The notes under the pieces: generated by a model | What the model was told of the DNA's origin: nothing | What the model saw: only the letters and a program-made list of their open reading frames with translations | Databases searched by the model: none | Program-made: the position numbers and the translations under genes | Assembly: GCA_021234155.1 (NCBI GenBank) | Contig: JAJEKV010000093.1 | Coordinates: 434,001-498,000 of the forward strand | From: Isoetes taiwanensis | Taxonomy: Eukaryota > Streptophyta > Lycopodiopsida > Isoetales > Isoetaceae | Direction: 5' to 3' | Length of the DNA: 64,000 bases | Part shown: positions 42,601 to 54,317 of the stretch, one piece after another | Numbering within the stretch: position 1 is the stretch's first letter | Layout of the letters: the number at the start of each line of letters is the position of its first letter

Positions 42601-44482
42601 TCGGCCGCCGGTGCATAACACTCACATGGTGGCGAGGGCCATGCTGGAACAGTGAAACATTATTGTATCGGAGCCGGAATTGCCCGCAATTTGTATGCAA
42701 TAACTCAAGAAGTTGTACCCGACCTTCTAGGTGGCAACTGGCGAGATGTCTCGCGGAGAGTAACGGTAGAAGCCGGGGCCGGGTGGATCACGGCAAGTAT
42801 CCACGAAGGCAAACACCGGGTGAGCATCAATCATGTCCAAGGGCGGCTAAAGATGCTTCCGGGAAGATGGGTCGAGGATGGGATATTTGGGGCCCAAAGA
42901 AGGGGGTCATGCGAAGGTATGGCTCAATTGTGGGGGTCATAGGGTTTGTGGCTTGGCACGCTAATTACTGAATCGGGTTCTTTGATTTTTGGGTCTCCCC
43001 TAGCCATCACAGCTTAATCTTAGGGTCATCGACGCTTTTACTAGGCGTGAAGCGAGGACTTGGAGAGCAATCACCAAAGGTAAATCAAAGAACACGTAAA
43101 ACCAACAAAGATGAGCAAGAACAACAATTGGCGGATTTGTTGGACTAGACCGTTTGGGAGAAGAGTCGGGAATTTGTTGGACCGGGGAACTAAAATTGCC
43201 AAACCAAACTAAGTGCCATACCAGAAAAAGAGCGCAAGAGCCAGGCATGATGCGATGCTTAGATCTCATGCCAAAAAAGGCTGATGTAAATCCCGAATGG
43301 GCCGAAGGCGAGAGCATTCTGACCGGCCGGATCTTCTTGGCCGGGCGCCAAGCTTGCGAAGCCCTTACCCGGTTGTTTGAAGCTTGGCTGGAATCTGGGG
43401 TCTGGGGCCACGCTTCCCCTCTTCTGCTGCTTGCTAGGCTGGCGCCGAGGCACCTAGATGCTTAGGCGGCGCGGAGAAAGGAGGAGGAGGAGAGGGCAAC
43501 CCTTGTTGCCTTACCTAGCTTATTTCGTTTTGTTCAATGGTACAAATTCCCGGCGCGTTTTTGGAGTTCTTTTATTCGTTTTCCGACATTTTACGATTGG
43601 GGGACTCAATGAATAAGGAACGTTTTCAAACCTGGAAGTTCGTATTCTCAATAAGCATGAGGGCGCCCCAACCTCAGCCTTGATACCGTAACAGGGTCTT
43701 CAAGGTGAGGACATGGCCATGGCTATTGCCATGGGAACGTGCTCTAAAACTAAAATTAAGAAACTAGGAATGGATTAGCTTCAAGATGCCAGCGTGCATT
43801 CTTGAGCTTATTTTGAGCTTTGTCCATCAAGGGAAGAAAATGGGGCTAGAAATCGAGTCCAGGGATCAGGTGTTTACGGACAATTTGCCTATGGTGTTTT
43901 ACGGGCGTCGAAACACCCAATGCTCTGGAAGTGGTGTTTACGGCCAAAAAGTGGTATTTCGGCCAAAACCAAGCCAAAAACTAGCGGCGGAGCCAAAATC
44001 TTTGGTCGGATCCTTCTTACAGCTCCCTGGACGGCTTGAAATGCTTCAAAAGCCCTTCCAATCGCTTTGTCTTCCTCTTTAACACTAGTTTGATGAAGAG
44101 AGGAAGTGATTTGAGCTTCGAGATAGATGGGATCAAGCAAAAAATGACACAAAACAGATTGATTACGGGCTTAAAAACTGTGAAGTGCGATGGTTGATAA
44201 CGGTGGCCAGAAACACCACAAAAAAAGTCCGGAAACACCACATCCCGGACTCGATTTACGGGCGCCCAAGAAAATGCAGTAAATACGTTAACTTGAAAAT
44301 TCAAAACATAGGGATATATCCCCCCTTTAGCGTTTGAACTTTCGTCTACGTTACTTTTGTGCTCAACGTGTCTTTTCAAGTATGCATTGATCAGCTTGGA
44401 GATCAGTTTAATGGAAATTGGCCAGGTGATTTCTAACATATGTCGTTAGTTGTTCCTCTAATCAATTCTGGGCTCATGCTTG
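42600..44482. other. No gene recognised
   Basis: GC-richer sequence with short, overlapping frames on both strands (for example plus 42,652-42,942). It may include LINE 5' sequence. A palindromic ATGGCCATGGCTATTGCCATGG-like stretch lies near 43,710-43,735 (two CCATGG arms). Nothing is supported as a gene. Confidence 0.35.
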
Positions 44483-47452
44483 ATGGGAAGGTTTTTGAAG
44501 GTCTATCAAGATGTGTCTAAACTGTGCCAACAGGGATTCTTAGACAAGGCCATTCATGTCGCTGAGCAAATGCAGCATCAAGGTATCCCTATAACGAGAG
44601 AGGAAGCATACCTGATTCTTCAGAATTGTGAGAAAAGAAAGAACCTCGTAATTGCAAGACGGGTTCTCTCCTTGATTAGCCATAGCGGGCTTGATTCTGT
44701 AAGTGTCTTGGGGGACCATCTTATCAGGATTTTTACCTGCCATGGGTGTCTGGATGAAGCGAATAATATATTTAAGAAGGTGACCACACCAAGTGTATAT
44801 ACATGGGCTGCAATTATCATGGCAAATGCCAAGCTTGGAGATGGTAAGGCTGCCCTTGAGTCATATAAGAGAATGCAGCACTCAGGGTTGAAGGGCAATG
44901 AGTTTATTTACATTGGTGTCCTTAAGGGATGTACTATAGAAAAGAATCTCGTGCAGGGAAGAAATATACATCGCAGGATTCTGGGAGATGGATACCTTTC
45001 AGGCATTGTAGGAAATGCAGTTGTCGACATGTATGCAAAGTGCGGAAGTCTGGAGGAAGCACATGAAGTATTTGATATGCTGCCTAGTCGAGATGTGGTA
45101 GCTTGGAATATATTGATTTCAGGGTACGTACAGCATGGAGATTATGTTCACGCAGTTGAATGTCTTGAAAAAATGCAAATGCAAGGCATCAAACCAAATG
45201 TAGTCTCTTGGAGCACAATTATTACAGGATATGCTCAGAATGGCAAAGCCCTCCTGGCTCTGGATTTTTTCAAAAGGATGCAACAAGAAGAGATTGAACC
45301 AAATGAAGTTACATTCATTAGTGTGTTGAAAGCATGTAGCAGTATTGGAGAGATTGATCAGGGCAGGCTAATTCATAAGCAGATTGTTAGTTGCAGGTTC
45401 TGTTTGGATGCTATTGTCAATAATGCATTAATTGACATGTATGCAAAATGCGGAAGTGTGGAGGAGGCCTGCAAGGTTTTCATAAGAATCCCACGTAGAG
45501 ATGTTGTATCATGGGGTTCAATGATTGCAGGATATACACAGCATGGGAAAGATAGGCTGGCAATGCAGTGCTTTGAGACAATGCAATTAGAAGGTATAAT
45601 TCCAGATGAAGTCACATTTTTGAGCATCTTGAAGGGATGTGCAATAGAGGAAGGCAGAATGATCCACGTAAGGATTATCAAAGTTGGTTTCTTTTCAGAT
45701 GTAGTGGGCACTTGTCTAGCAGATATGTATGCCAAGAGGGGCAGCTTGGAGGAGGCACAAAGAATCTTTGAGAAATTGTCTAAAGGTAATGCTGTAGTTT
45801 GGAATATAATAATTGCAGGTTATACCAACAACATGCAAGGTCTTCTGGCTCTAGAATATTTGAAGAAGATGCAGAACGAGGGCGTCAAACCTAACTTAAT
45901 TACCTTTCTCAGCACACTAAAAGCATGTACTTGCGCTGGAGCAGTGGAACATGGTAGAATGATTCATGAAATGATTATTGAAGAGGGCCTTCAGCTGGAT
46001 CTCATTGTTGCGAGTACTTTGGTTGACATGTATGCGAAATGCGGGAACCTTCAAGAGGCATGCAAAGTTTTTGAGATAGCATCAAAGCATAATGTGGTCT
46101 TATGGGGCGCAATGATTGCAGGTTATGCCCTGCATGGAGAAGGCATTATGGCTCTCGATTGTTTTGAGAGAATGCGGGAAGAACATTTAGATCCGAATTC
46201 AATAATACTATTAAGTGTCTTAAAAGCATGTGCAATCACAGGAGCGATAGAACAGGGCAGGCTTATACATGAGAAAGTTATTTGTGCTGGAATCCAATTT
46301 GATATTCTTATTGGAAGTACACTGATTGACATGTATGCGAAATGTGCGAGACTAGAAGAGGCATGCAGCCTCTTCCAAAGATTGCCAAATCGCAATGTAG
46401 TATCATGGAATGTGTTAATTGCAGGACACATTCAGCAAGGGGAAGGTGAGTTAGCTCTCCAATTGTTTGACAATATGCAGCATGAAGGTATATTAATAGA
46501 TGGAGTTGTACTTATGAGCGGATCAAAAGCATGCGCCCAGATAGAGGCTTTAGAAAAGGGCAGGTATATTCATGAAATGGCTATTGCATATAGGCTTGAA
46601 TTAGATTCTGTTCTGATCACAACCTTGGCAGACATGTACGTTAAGTGTGGAAGCATAAACGAGGCCTGCAATGTTTTAAGTGCATTGCCTAATCACGATG
46701 TGGCATCATGGGCAGCAATGATTACAGGCAATGCACAGTATGGTGAAACTCTTTTAGCTCTACATTCTTTTGAAAAGATGCAACAGGAGGGCATAAAACC
46801 AAATTTGGTTGCATTGTCAGGTGCCTTGAAAGTCAATGCTCTCTTAAGTGCACTAGAGCAGGGACGGGTTATCCATGAAGTAGTTATTGAAAGTGGTCTT
46901 CAATCGAATATCTTTGTGGGAAGCTCCTTAATTGACATGTATATCAAATGCGGAAGCCTACAAGAGGCTTGCATAGTATTTGATAAATTGGAGGATCAGG
47001 ATACCATGTCATGGGGTGCAATGATTGCAGGATATGCACAATATGGTGAAATCCAGCAAGCTATAGAATGTGTGAAGAAGATGGAGGAGCATAGATTAAT
47101 GCTGGACGGCATTGTTTTTAATAACATTCTTATTGCCTGCAGTCGTGCAGGCCTTGTGGATGAAGGACAATGGTATTTTAGATCCATGATAAAAACTTAT
47201 GATATTGAACCAAGCATTTCCCATTTTAGTTGCATTGTTGACCTTTTAAGTCGTGGAGGACTCCTTGATGAGGCAGAGACTTTACTTCTTAGTAATGAGG
47301 CTGATATTGTTGGATGGACATCTTTGTTTAGTGCTTCCAAATTGCACGGAAATGTTGACCTAGGAAGGAGGTGCTTTGATGAAATTGTTCATTTAGATTC
47401 CTGGTGCGGTGCTGGTTATGTGCTAATGTCAAACATGTATGCTGACATTTAA
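44483..47452 (+). CDS. PLS-type pentatricopeptide repeat (PPR) protein, single exon
   Basis: ATG 44,483 is the first in-frame ATG after an upstream TAA (44,459), giving 989 residues without introns. Around 25 PPR motifs follow in P-L-S order. Recurring marks are DMYAKCG-LEEA, RDVVAWNILISGYVQHG, LALDFFKRMQ, IKPNVVSW and FISVLKACSS. PPR proteins bind organellar RNA one base per repeat and act in C-to-U editing, splicing or stability in plastids or mitochondria. The end reads GYVLMSNMYADI and stops, i.e. inside the E1 motif; no E2, E+ or DYW deaminase follows. The N-terminus (MGRFLKVYQDVSKL) is short for a transit peptide. The truncation may be natural, with a DYW partner in trans, or a recent nonsense change. 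Confidence 0.9.
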   Translation: MGRFLKVYQDVSKLCQQGFLDKAIHVAEQMQHQGIPITREEAYLILQNCEKRKNLVIARRVLSLISHSGLDSVSVLGDHLIRIFTCHGCLDEANNIFKKVTTPSVYTWAAIIMANAKLGDGKAALESYKRMQHSGLKGNEFIYIGVLKGCTIEKNLVQGRNIHRRILGDGYLSGIVGNAVVDMYAKCGSLEEAHEVFDMLPSRDVVAWNILISGYVQHGDYVHAVECLEKMQMQGIKPNVVSWSTIITGYAQNGKALLALDFFKRMQQEEIEPNEVTFISVLKACSSIGEIDQGRLIHKQIVSCRFCLDAIVNNALIDMYAKCGSVEEACKVFIRIPRRDVVSWGSMIAGYTQHGKDRLAMQCFETMQLEGIIPDEVTFLSILKGCAIEEGRMIHVRIIKVGFFSDVVGTCLADMYAKRGSLEEAQRIFEKLSKGNAVVWNIIIAGYTNNMQGLLALEYLKKMQNEGVKPNLITFLSTLKACTCAGAVEHGRMIHEMIIEEGLQLDLIVASTLVDMYAKCGNLQEACKVFEIASKHNVVLWGAMIAGYALHGEGIMALDCFERMREEHLDPNSIILLSVLKACAITGAIEQGRLIHEKVICAGIQFDILIGSTLIDMYAKCARLEEACSLFQRLPNRNVVSWNVLIAGHIQQGEGELALQLFDNMQHEGILIDGVVLMSGSKACAQIEALEKGRYIHEMAIAYRLELDSVLITTLADMYVKCGSINEACNVLSALPNHDVASWAAMITGNAQYGETLLALHSFEKMQQEGIKPNLVALSGALKVNALLSALEQGRVIHEVVIESGLQSNIFVGSSLIDMYIKCGSLQEACIVFDKLEDQDTMSWGAMIAGYAQYGEIQQAIECVKKMEEHRLMLDGIVFNNILIACSRAGLVDEGQWYFRSMIKTYDIEPSISHFSCIVDLLSRGGLLDEAETLLLSNEADIVGWTSLFSASKLHGNVDLGRRCFDEIVHLDSWCGAGYVLMSNMYADI

Positions 47453-48706
47453 GCGAGGGAGTCAAAGGTCTATATTGCCCTAACAATGCCAGGTCACTGG
47501 ATGCATGAAACTAGGTGTAATATGTCACGACATGGCTTCCATGCCACTGTGCTATCTTCAAAAGAAGGCATCTGGTTTTGCCGTATTATGACGTCATAAC
47601 TTCTGACTGCCTCCATGCTACTGAATCGACAAATTCCCTTCTTCTTTGCTCTTCAAGCATGCTGCCTTGTTACCAACAGAAAGTACAGTTTCTTGGTTGG
47701 ATGATGTGCGTTTGTTCTTTCATGAATTAACATTAACCTTTCGAATTAAGTCTTACGGTATGTTCATTTGCAGGTACTGCTACTCAAGCCATGGGGTTTG
47801 AGGCATGAGTCGTGAAGGACGTACGCAACAAGGATGCTGTTTCATTCAGGTGAGCTAACATCCTATCTAGATTTACTTTTTTTTTTTTGTTATCTTTCAT
47901 TCGTTTGTCGTCATCTTTTGAATGCAAGGGCTTGTATATTGTCACACTGAGAAGTAAAATGCGAGCGATGTGAATCTAGAAACATGCATTAGGTATGTAA
48001 TATGAGCATCATTATTATGATTAGTTTATCTATTTTGTCTTACTAAAATGGGAGGATGCCTCTAAAAGAAGACATTAGAGAAGACTTTAGTAATCTGCAT
48101 GAGAGATTTTTGCATAGTTTAGGAGTTATCTAGAGGTGTGGGTTTTGTAAGTGGAACAAATCCGTCAGAATGTACTTCTGTCATGAGCAGAAATGAAGGG
48201 CTTAGGTGCACCAAGCTCCTAGTGAAAACTAATAGAGCTAAGATTATGATGATGTTTGGTCTAGTGTCCTACATTAGCAAGACCTTAGACCACAATTATT
48301 ATTTTCTACACAAATAAAAAATTCATGCAAAAAGATGCGTTAGATAACAAAAACAAAACAGTAAATACTAGATATAAAATGAAAGAGATGTTTTTGATAT
48401 TCTGTTTTATTGGACAGCAAATCTTTTATGATATTTCAATCTTATGACAGCACAGATTTTATGTACTCTAACTAACGAACTCAACCTTAACCCAAAGCAG
48501 AAAGATGTGACCGATTAGGTCTGATTGACTGAAACATAACAATAAACTACAATGTGTTCGTTATCTCTAGCCTCTATTTCTTCCATATTTTCTTTCTCTC
48601 ATTGCCCCTATCCTCTTCTTTAGTACTCGAATTGACCATTTTTGAAAGTTGGAGCTGAAGCTCTAGAATCTGTCCACCAAACACATGCCTCTGTTTATCT
48701 GTAGCA
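47453..48706. other. 3' flank of the PPR gene, no gene
   Basis: AT-rich, with no gene recognised. The frame immediately after the PPR stop does not resemble the missing E/DYW domain for at least 50 codons. Confidence 0.5.
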
Positions 48707-50379
48707 GCCTTGGTGGAAAACAGTCCCTTCATTTCAATATATGCTTGCAACTCTTCATGAATAGCTCACGAATGTTATTATCTCTACCATCTTGTTCATC
48801 AGACGATAACATCCAGCCATTAGCTCTGCCATCATTTTCCTGGCCATTTCTATATAAATGCAGACTCAATGAATGGATGGACCTAAGGACATACGAAACC
48901 CATGGGTTGCTTATCTGAATCAAGTAGATTTTGACATGGGCATGGGGCAATGAGAATTGATGGAATTAATGTTAAGTGCGCTAATGGGTATCCCATCATG
49001 CAAAGTTGAATCAGAGTTGATAGAGCATTGTTTTGTCCTCTCTAAAAATCTCTTCTCATCTGGAGAGATGTTTTCATACATGCCTCACAGGCTAGCAAAT
49101 TCTCCTCTTCTTGATCACAGATCACAGGTAGTCATGCAAAAATCACAGGTAATGCAAAAATAGCATTCAATATTTGTAGGGCTTTAGTGTGCTTGGTAGT
49201 GTGGAAGCATAGGTGCCAATTAGTTTCGAGAGGCTTGAGTACTTTTGCCGCAACTCTTTATCAAGAAGTTTGCGCAATTAGTATTTGACTTATACGTCAA
49301 GCAAAGTAGGTGAGCGTTCTTGAAATATCTTGAGCCATTCTGATCAAGAATGACAAATGGCCTTGCAGAAACCGGTAGAATCCAGTTTATCTTTGCTTGA
49401 CGTTGGAGAAGCGAGAATGTGGTCAGCCATTCTTTTGGCCCCATGACTGACGAGAATCACGGAGTCTTCGGCGGCTGACTGATTTTGCAGGTCATGGGGC
49501 AGCAAGAATGGCTTCTCCCATTCCGTTCTCCATTACATCTTGATGTTAAGGATGTGGGATCTGGGCATCCTCGTAATATTTTCTTCATTTTAATATAATC
49601 TTTTTCATCCCCTCAAAAATGATCCTTGTGTATGCATGCTAAAATGAGTATTTTTCCTGCTAAGATTTATAGTGGACCAGCTAAAAATAAAAGAGTAATA
49701 ACACTCCGGCTCTTGTTTGTTATAATAGGGCATAACACACTCATTCTAGGGTGTTATCCGTCTTAATAACCTGGGCCTGAGAGTTTTATAGTGGTTTTGT
49801 GGTGGTATAACAAGCTAGGTGTTTATAGCCATTTGGCATAACAAGATGTTTATGCACTTTTTAATGTGTTCTTGGTGGGTAACACTCTTGCAACCAACTT
49901 ATTTGAGATCGATCTTAGCCTTTAAAACTTGAGGGCGAGGTTGTTGGCAAGGAAATATTGCGAAAAAAAAAAAAAAACATTTAAATTGCTTGCTAATATG
50001 ATTTTGATTTAAGGTATTACCTGAAAAAAAGTTGACCACGATATGCCCCATGAAATGTGTTTATCTAAAAATCTAAAAAGAGAAAGAATCATAGAAAGCC
50101 TCTATTTGGGCATCAGATTGGCTGGTTATTATTGAACCCATTTTTTCACTTATTTCATCGAATTGCTGAGATCAAGATAATAAATCATATGCTGATCCAT
50201 TATTGGTAAATTTGATCCATTTTTGTATGATCTACATGGCTCATGGTCCATTATTGGTGTCCCTTTTCTACTGGTTGAGTTCAAGGCTTTTTCCTTAAGA
50301 CATTTAGGAGACAGTCATAGGAGCCCCTCTGTTTCACCGTACTGACACACGAGAGGGGCCCTGCTGCAATCTGGTCGTC

Positions 50380-50625
50380 CGGTGTTCCGCCGCATCCAAG
50401 CCGTCCGTGGTATTCCCCGCCTCCAGTAATACCAAAAAATGATTGGTAATCCTGACCTCTGGAATCACCAACATGCGATCATGGCCACTAGGATCCTCAT
50501 GCTGTAGCTGATAATGGTGTCGAAATCATCCACTATCTCGACGTCTTGGATCCCCACATCGGTCGAAAGTGATTCCCTCCTCCGGGATCATACATAGTGG
50601 GCCGATCGGCCCTCCAATATCGGCC
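50380..50625 (-). repeat. Inverted copy of the unit's right end, unique to unit 1
   Basis: Read on minus, this segment matches about 51,640-51,870 in order: GGATCATA-, GGAGGGAATCACTTTCG, GGGGATCCAAGACGTCG, GGTGATTCCAGAGGTCAGG, GGGGAATACCA. Similarity is roughly 75% by eye. The two arms would bound a foldback/TIR element of about 1.5 kb (about 50,380-51,870). Confidence 0.65.
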
Positions 50626-50788
50626 GACTCCACCATCTGAAAACAAGGTAGTTAAAAAAAGACTTAAAATATAGTAAAATCAGAGCTTCTGATTGCACTT
50701 AGAGACTATTACCCGAATGCAATAGCGACAGCGCTGTTGGATTTGGGCAGCAATCTAGTCCTTTCCGTTACAAGACTGTCGGAAAGGG

Positions 50789-51200
50789 CAAAGGAATTTG
50801 GCAAACAGAGTTCAGACTTAGGGTGCATCCCCATTAGTCTGTTACCTAGCCCTGCCTTTGATTCGTGGCAAGTAGCGGCAAAAAAAAAATTGGTCGCACT
50901 ATCTCCTCTCCAGCCTTATTTCGTCCTTCGTGGCAAAGGCAACTTCAAAAAACTCGGAAGTACGAGAGGACTTCTGAATTGCTGAATTCAGAGCTGGGTT
51001 TGTCTTCTTGCTAGATTTGATTTGTCTTCTAGTGAAGAGATCGATTATGATTTGTTACTTGTTCTGATTTCAGGTTTAGGAGCACTGAACTGCAATGGGA
51101 ATGGTCTCCATGTAAATCCCTTTGCTTTGCTTACATTGCAAAGCTCTCAGAACTGGGTTCTGCGGTAATGGGGATGCACCCTTAGCCATTGCCAAATTCT
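50789..51200. mobile_element. Small MITE with TTAGGGTGCATCCCCATTA ends (complete only in unit 1)
   Basis: The left end TTAGGGTGCATCCCCATTA (about 50,818) and the right end TAATGGGGATGCACCCTTA (51,168-51,186) are inverted. GAATTTGGCAA/TTGCCAAATTC continue the symmetry outward. The 687-bp deletion in later units removed the left end. Confidence 0.65.
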
Positions 51201-51872
51201 ATTTCCTTCCTCTCGAATCCCCACTATGCATGTGGCAACTCCCCATTGGATGTCGTCCTTCGGTATCACCATGGTGAACGTGTCTTGCTCTGAGTGGATA
51301 GCATATGGTAAAGAGCCAGTATTTACCCATCGTAAGCATTAATTCAAACCAAAGGCTTCAATGTTACCACGTGGATGGTCAAGATATATTGTGGTAAGTG
51401 GAGATCCCAGATGTTGGATAAGGATGGCCAAAATTGCTTGAGAGCCTACTGACGGTCAACATTAATCTTCGGGGATCCGGAGTTGGGGATCTTCCCACTG
51501 GCCGATATCGTTCCCGTTATTGGCCATGCGATTGGGGATCTGGAGGAGAGGATCACCCAAAGTCATTCTTGAGAGATTCCAAAGGCTAGCATATTCCTTG
51601 GTCCCTCGGTATTAGCGGATGGTAATCACGAGAGGCAGGGGATAACGTGGCCGATATTGGCTGACCATCTGCGTGTGATCTGGAAGAGGAAATCACTTTT
51701 CGGCCGTGGGATCCCCGACGTCGGGATTATGGTGGCTGATTTTGGCATCGTTATCAGCCATATCATGGGGATCCCAGAGGCTAGGATCGCAGGTTGATAA
51801 TTCCGAAGGTCGAGATTACCAAGCATTTTTTTGGTGATGCCAGATTCGGGAATACCATTAACAACCCTGATG

Positions 51873-54317
51873 CCTTGGTGGAAAACAGTCCCTTCATTTC
51901 AATATATGCTTGCAACTCTTCATGAATAGCTCACGAATGTTATTATCTCTACCATCTTGTTCATCAGAGGATAACATCCAGCCATTAGCTCTGCCATCAT
52001 TTTCCTAGCCATTTCTATATAAATGCAGACTCAATGAATGGATGGACCTAAGGACATACGAAACCCAGATTTTGACATGGGCATGGGGCAATGAGAATTG
52101 ATGGAATTAATGTTAAGTGCGCTAATGGGTATCCCATCATGCAAAGTTGAATCAGAGTTGATAGAGCATTGTTTTGTCCTCTCTAAAAATCTCTTCTCAT
52201 CTGGATAAGAGAGAGATGTTTTCATACATGCCTCCGCAGGGCTAGCAAATTCTCCTCTTCTTGATCCACGGATCACGGTAGTCATGCAAAAATCACCGAG
52301 GTAATGCAAAAATGGCATTCAATATTTGTAGGGCTTTAGTGTGCTTGGTAGTGTGGAAGCATAGGTGCCAATTAGTTTCGAGAGGCTTGAATACTTTTGC
52401 CGCAACTCTTTATCAAGAAGTTTGCGCAATTAGTATTTGACTTATACGTCAAGCAAAGTAGGTGAGCGTTCTTGAAATATCTTGAGCCATTCTGATCAGG
52501 AATGACAAATGGCCTTGCGTGAAACCCGGTAGAATCGGTTTATCTTTGCTTGGCGTTGGAGAGCGAGAATGTGGTTGACCATTCTTGCGGCCCCATGACC
52601 GAGAATCACGGAGTGCGGCGTGCCTGATTTTGCGGTCATGGGGTAGCAAGAATGGCTTCTCCCATTCCGTTCTCCATTACATCTTGATGTTAAGGATGTG
52701 GGATCTGGGCATCCTCGTAATATTTTCTTCATTTTAATATAATCTTTTTCATCCCCTCAAAAATGATCCTTGTGTATGCTTGCTAAAATGAGTATTTTTC
52801 CTGCTAAGATTTATAGTGGACCAGCTAAAAATAAAAGAGGAATAACACTCCGGCTCTTGTTTGTTATAATAGGGCATAACACACTCATTCTAGGGTGTTA
52901 TCCGTCTTAATAACCTTCTGGGCCTGAGAGTTTTATAGTGGTTTTGTGGTGGTATAACAAGCTAGGTGTTTATAGCCATTTGGCATAACAAGATGTTTAT
53001 GCACTTTTTAATGTGTTCTTGGTGGGTAACACTCTTGCAATCTTGGTGAGATCTGATCTTAGCCTTAAAACTTGAGGGCCAGGTTGTTGGCAAGGAAAGA
53101 TTGCCGAAAAAAAAAACATTTAAATTGCTTGCTAATATGATTTTGATTTAAGGTATTACCTGAAAAAAAGTTGACCACGATATGCCCCATGAAATGTGTT
53201 TATCTAAAAATCTAAAAAGAGAAAGAATCATAGAAAGCCTCTATTTGGGCATCAGATTGGCTGGTTATTATTGAACCCATTTTTTCACTTATTTCATCGA
53301 ATTGCTGAGATCAAGATAATAAATCATATGCTGATCCATTATTGGTAAATTTGATCCATTTTAGCCTTATTTAGATCTCCTTTGGCAAAGGCAACTTCAA
53401 AAACTTCGAAGTCTTGAGAGGACTTGAATTCTTTGAATCAGAGCTGGGTTTGTCTTCTTGCTAGATTTGATTTGTCTTCTAGTGAAGAGATCGATTATGA
53501 TTTGTTTCTTGTTCGATTTCGGGGTTTAGAACCTTTGAAGCGCAATGGGAATGGTCTCCATGTAAATCCCTTTGCTTTGCTTACATGGCAAAGCTCTCAG
53601 AACTGGGTTCTGCGGTAATGGGGATGCACCCTTAGCCATTGCCAAATTCTATTTCCTTCCTCTCGAATCCCCACTATGCATGTGGCAACTCCCCATTGGA
53701 TGTAGTCGCCGGTATCACCATGGTGAGCGTGTCTTGCTCACGAGTGGATAGCATATGGTAAAGAGCGGTCTTTACCCATCGTAAGCATTAATTCAAACCA
53801 AAGGCTTCAATGTTACCACGTGGATGGTCAAGATATATTGTGGTAAGTGGAGATCCCAGATGTTGGATAAGGATGGCCAAAATTGCTTGAGAGCCTACTG
53901 ACGGTCAACATTAATCTTGAGGATCGGGTTGGGGATCTTCCCACTGGCCGATATCGTTCCCGTTATTGGCCATGCAGTGGGGATCCTGGAGGAGAGGATC
54001 ACCCAAAGTCATTCGCAGAGATTCCAAAGGCTAGCATATTCCTTGGTCCCTCGGTATTCGCGGATGGTAATCCTGGAGACGGGGATAACGTGGCCGATAT
54101 TGGCGGCCATCTGCGTGTGATCCTGGAGGAGGAAATCACTTTCGGCCGGCGTGGGATCCCCGACGTCGGGATTATGGTGGCTGATTTTGGCATCGTTATC
54201 AGCCATATCATGGGGATCCCAGAGGCTAGGATCGCAGGTTGATAATTCCGAAGGTCGAGATTACCAAGCATTTTTTTGGTGATGCCAGATTCGGGAATAC
54301 CATTAACAACCCTGATG
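51873..54317. repeat. Tandem array unit 2 (2,445 bp)
   Basis: Head-to-tail with unit 1, lacking the 687-bp piece. It has its own small indels, e.g. AATTCTTTGAATCAGAG where others read AATTGCTGAATTCAGAG (near 53,425). Confidence 0.9.

Larger units (their letters stand above)
48707..51872. repeat. Tandem array unit 1 (long form, 3.17 kb)
   Basis: It begins GCCTTGGTGGAAAACAGTCC and ends CATTAACAACCCTGAT. Compared with later units it has about 687 extra bp (50,225-50,911) between GATCCATTTT and AGCCTTATTTCG. This extra piece contains the left arm of a long inverted repeat and the left half of a small MITE. Both have their right halves in every unit, so unit 1 looks like the ancestral form. Confidence 0.85.

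Noticed and set aside
42279-42971. 230-codon plus-strand frame opposite the LINE ORF1 remnant
   Set aside because: It is Arg/Cys-rich and lies antisense to a better-supported LINE frame; no family match.
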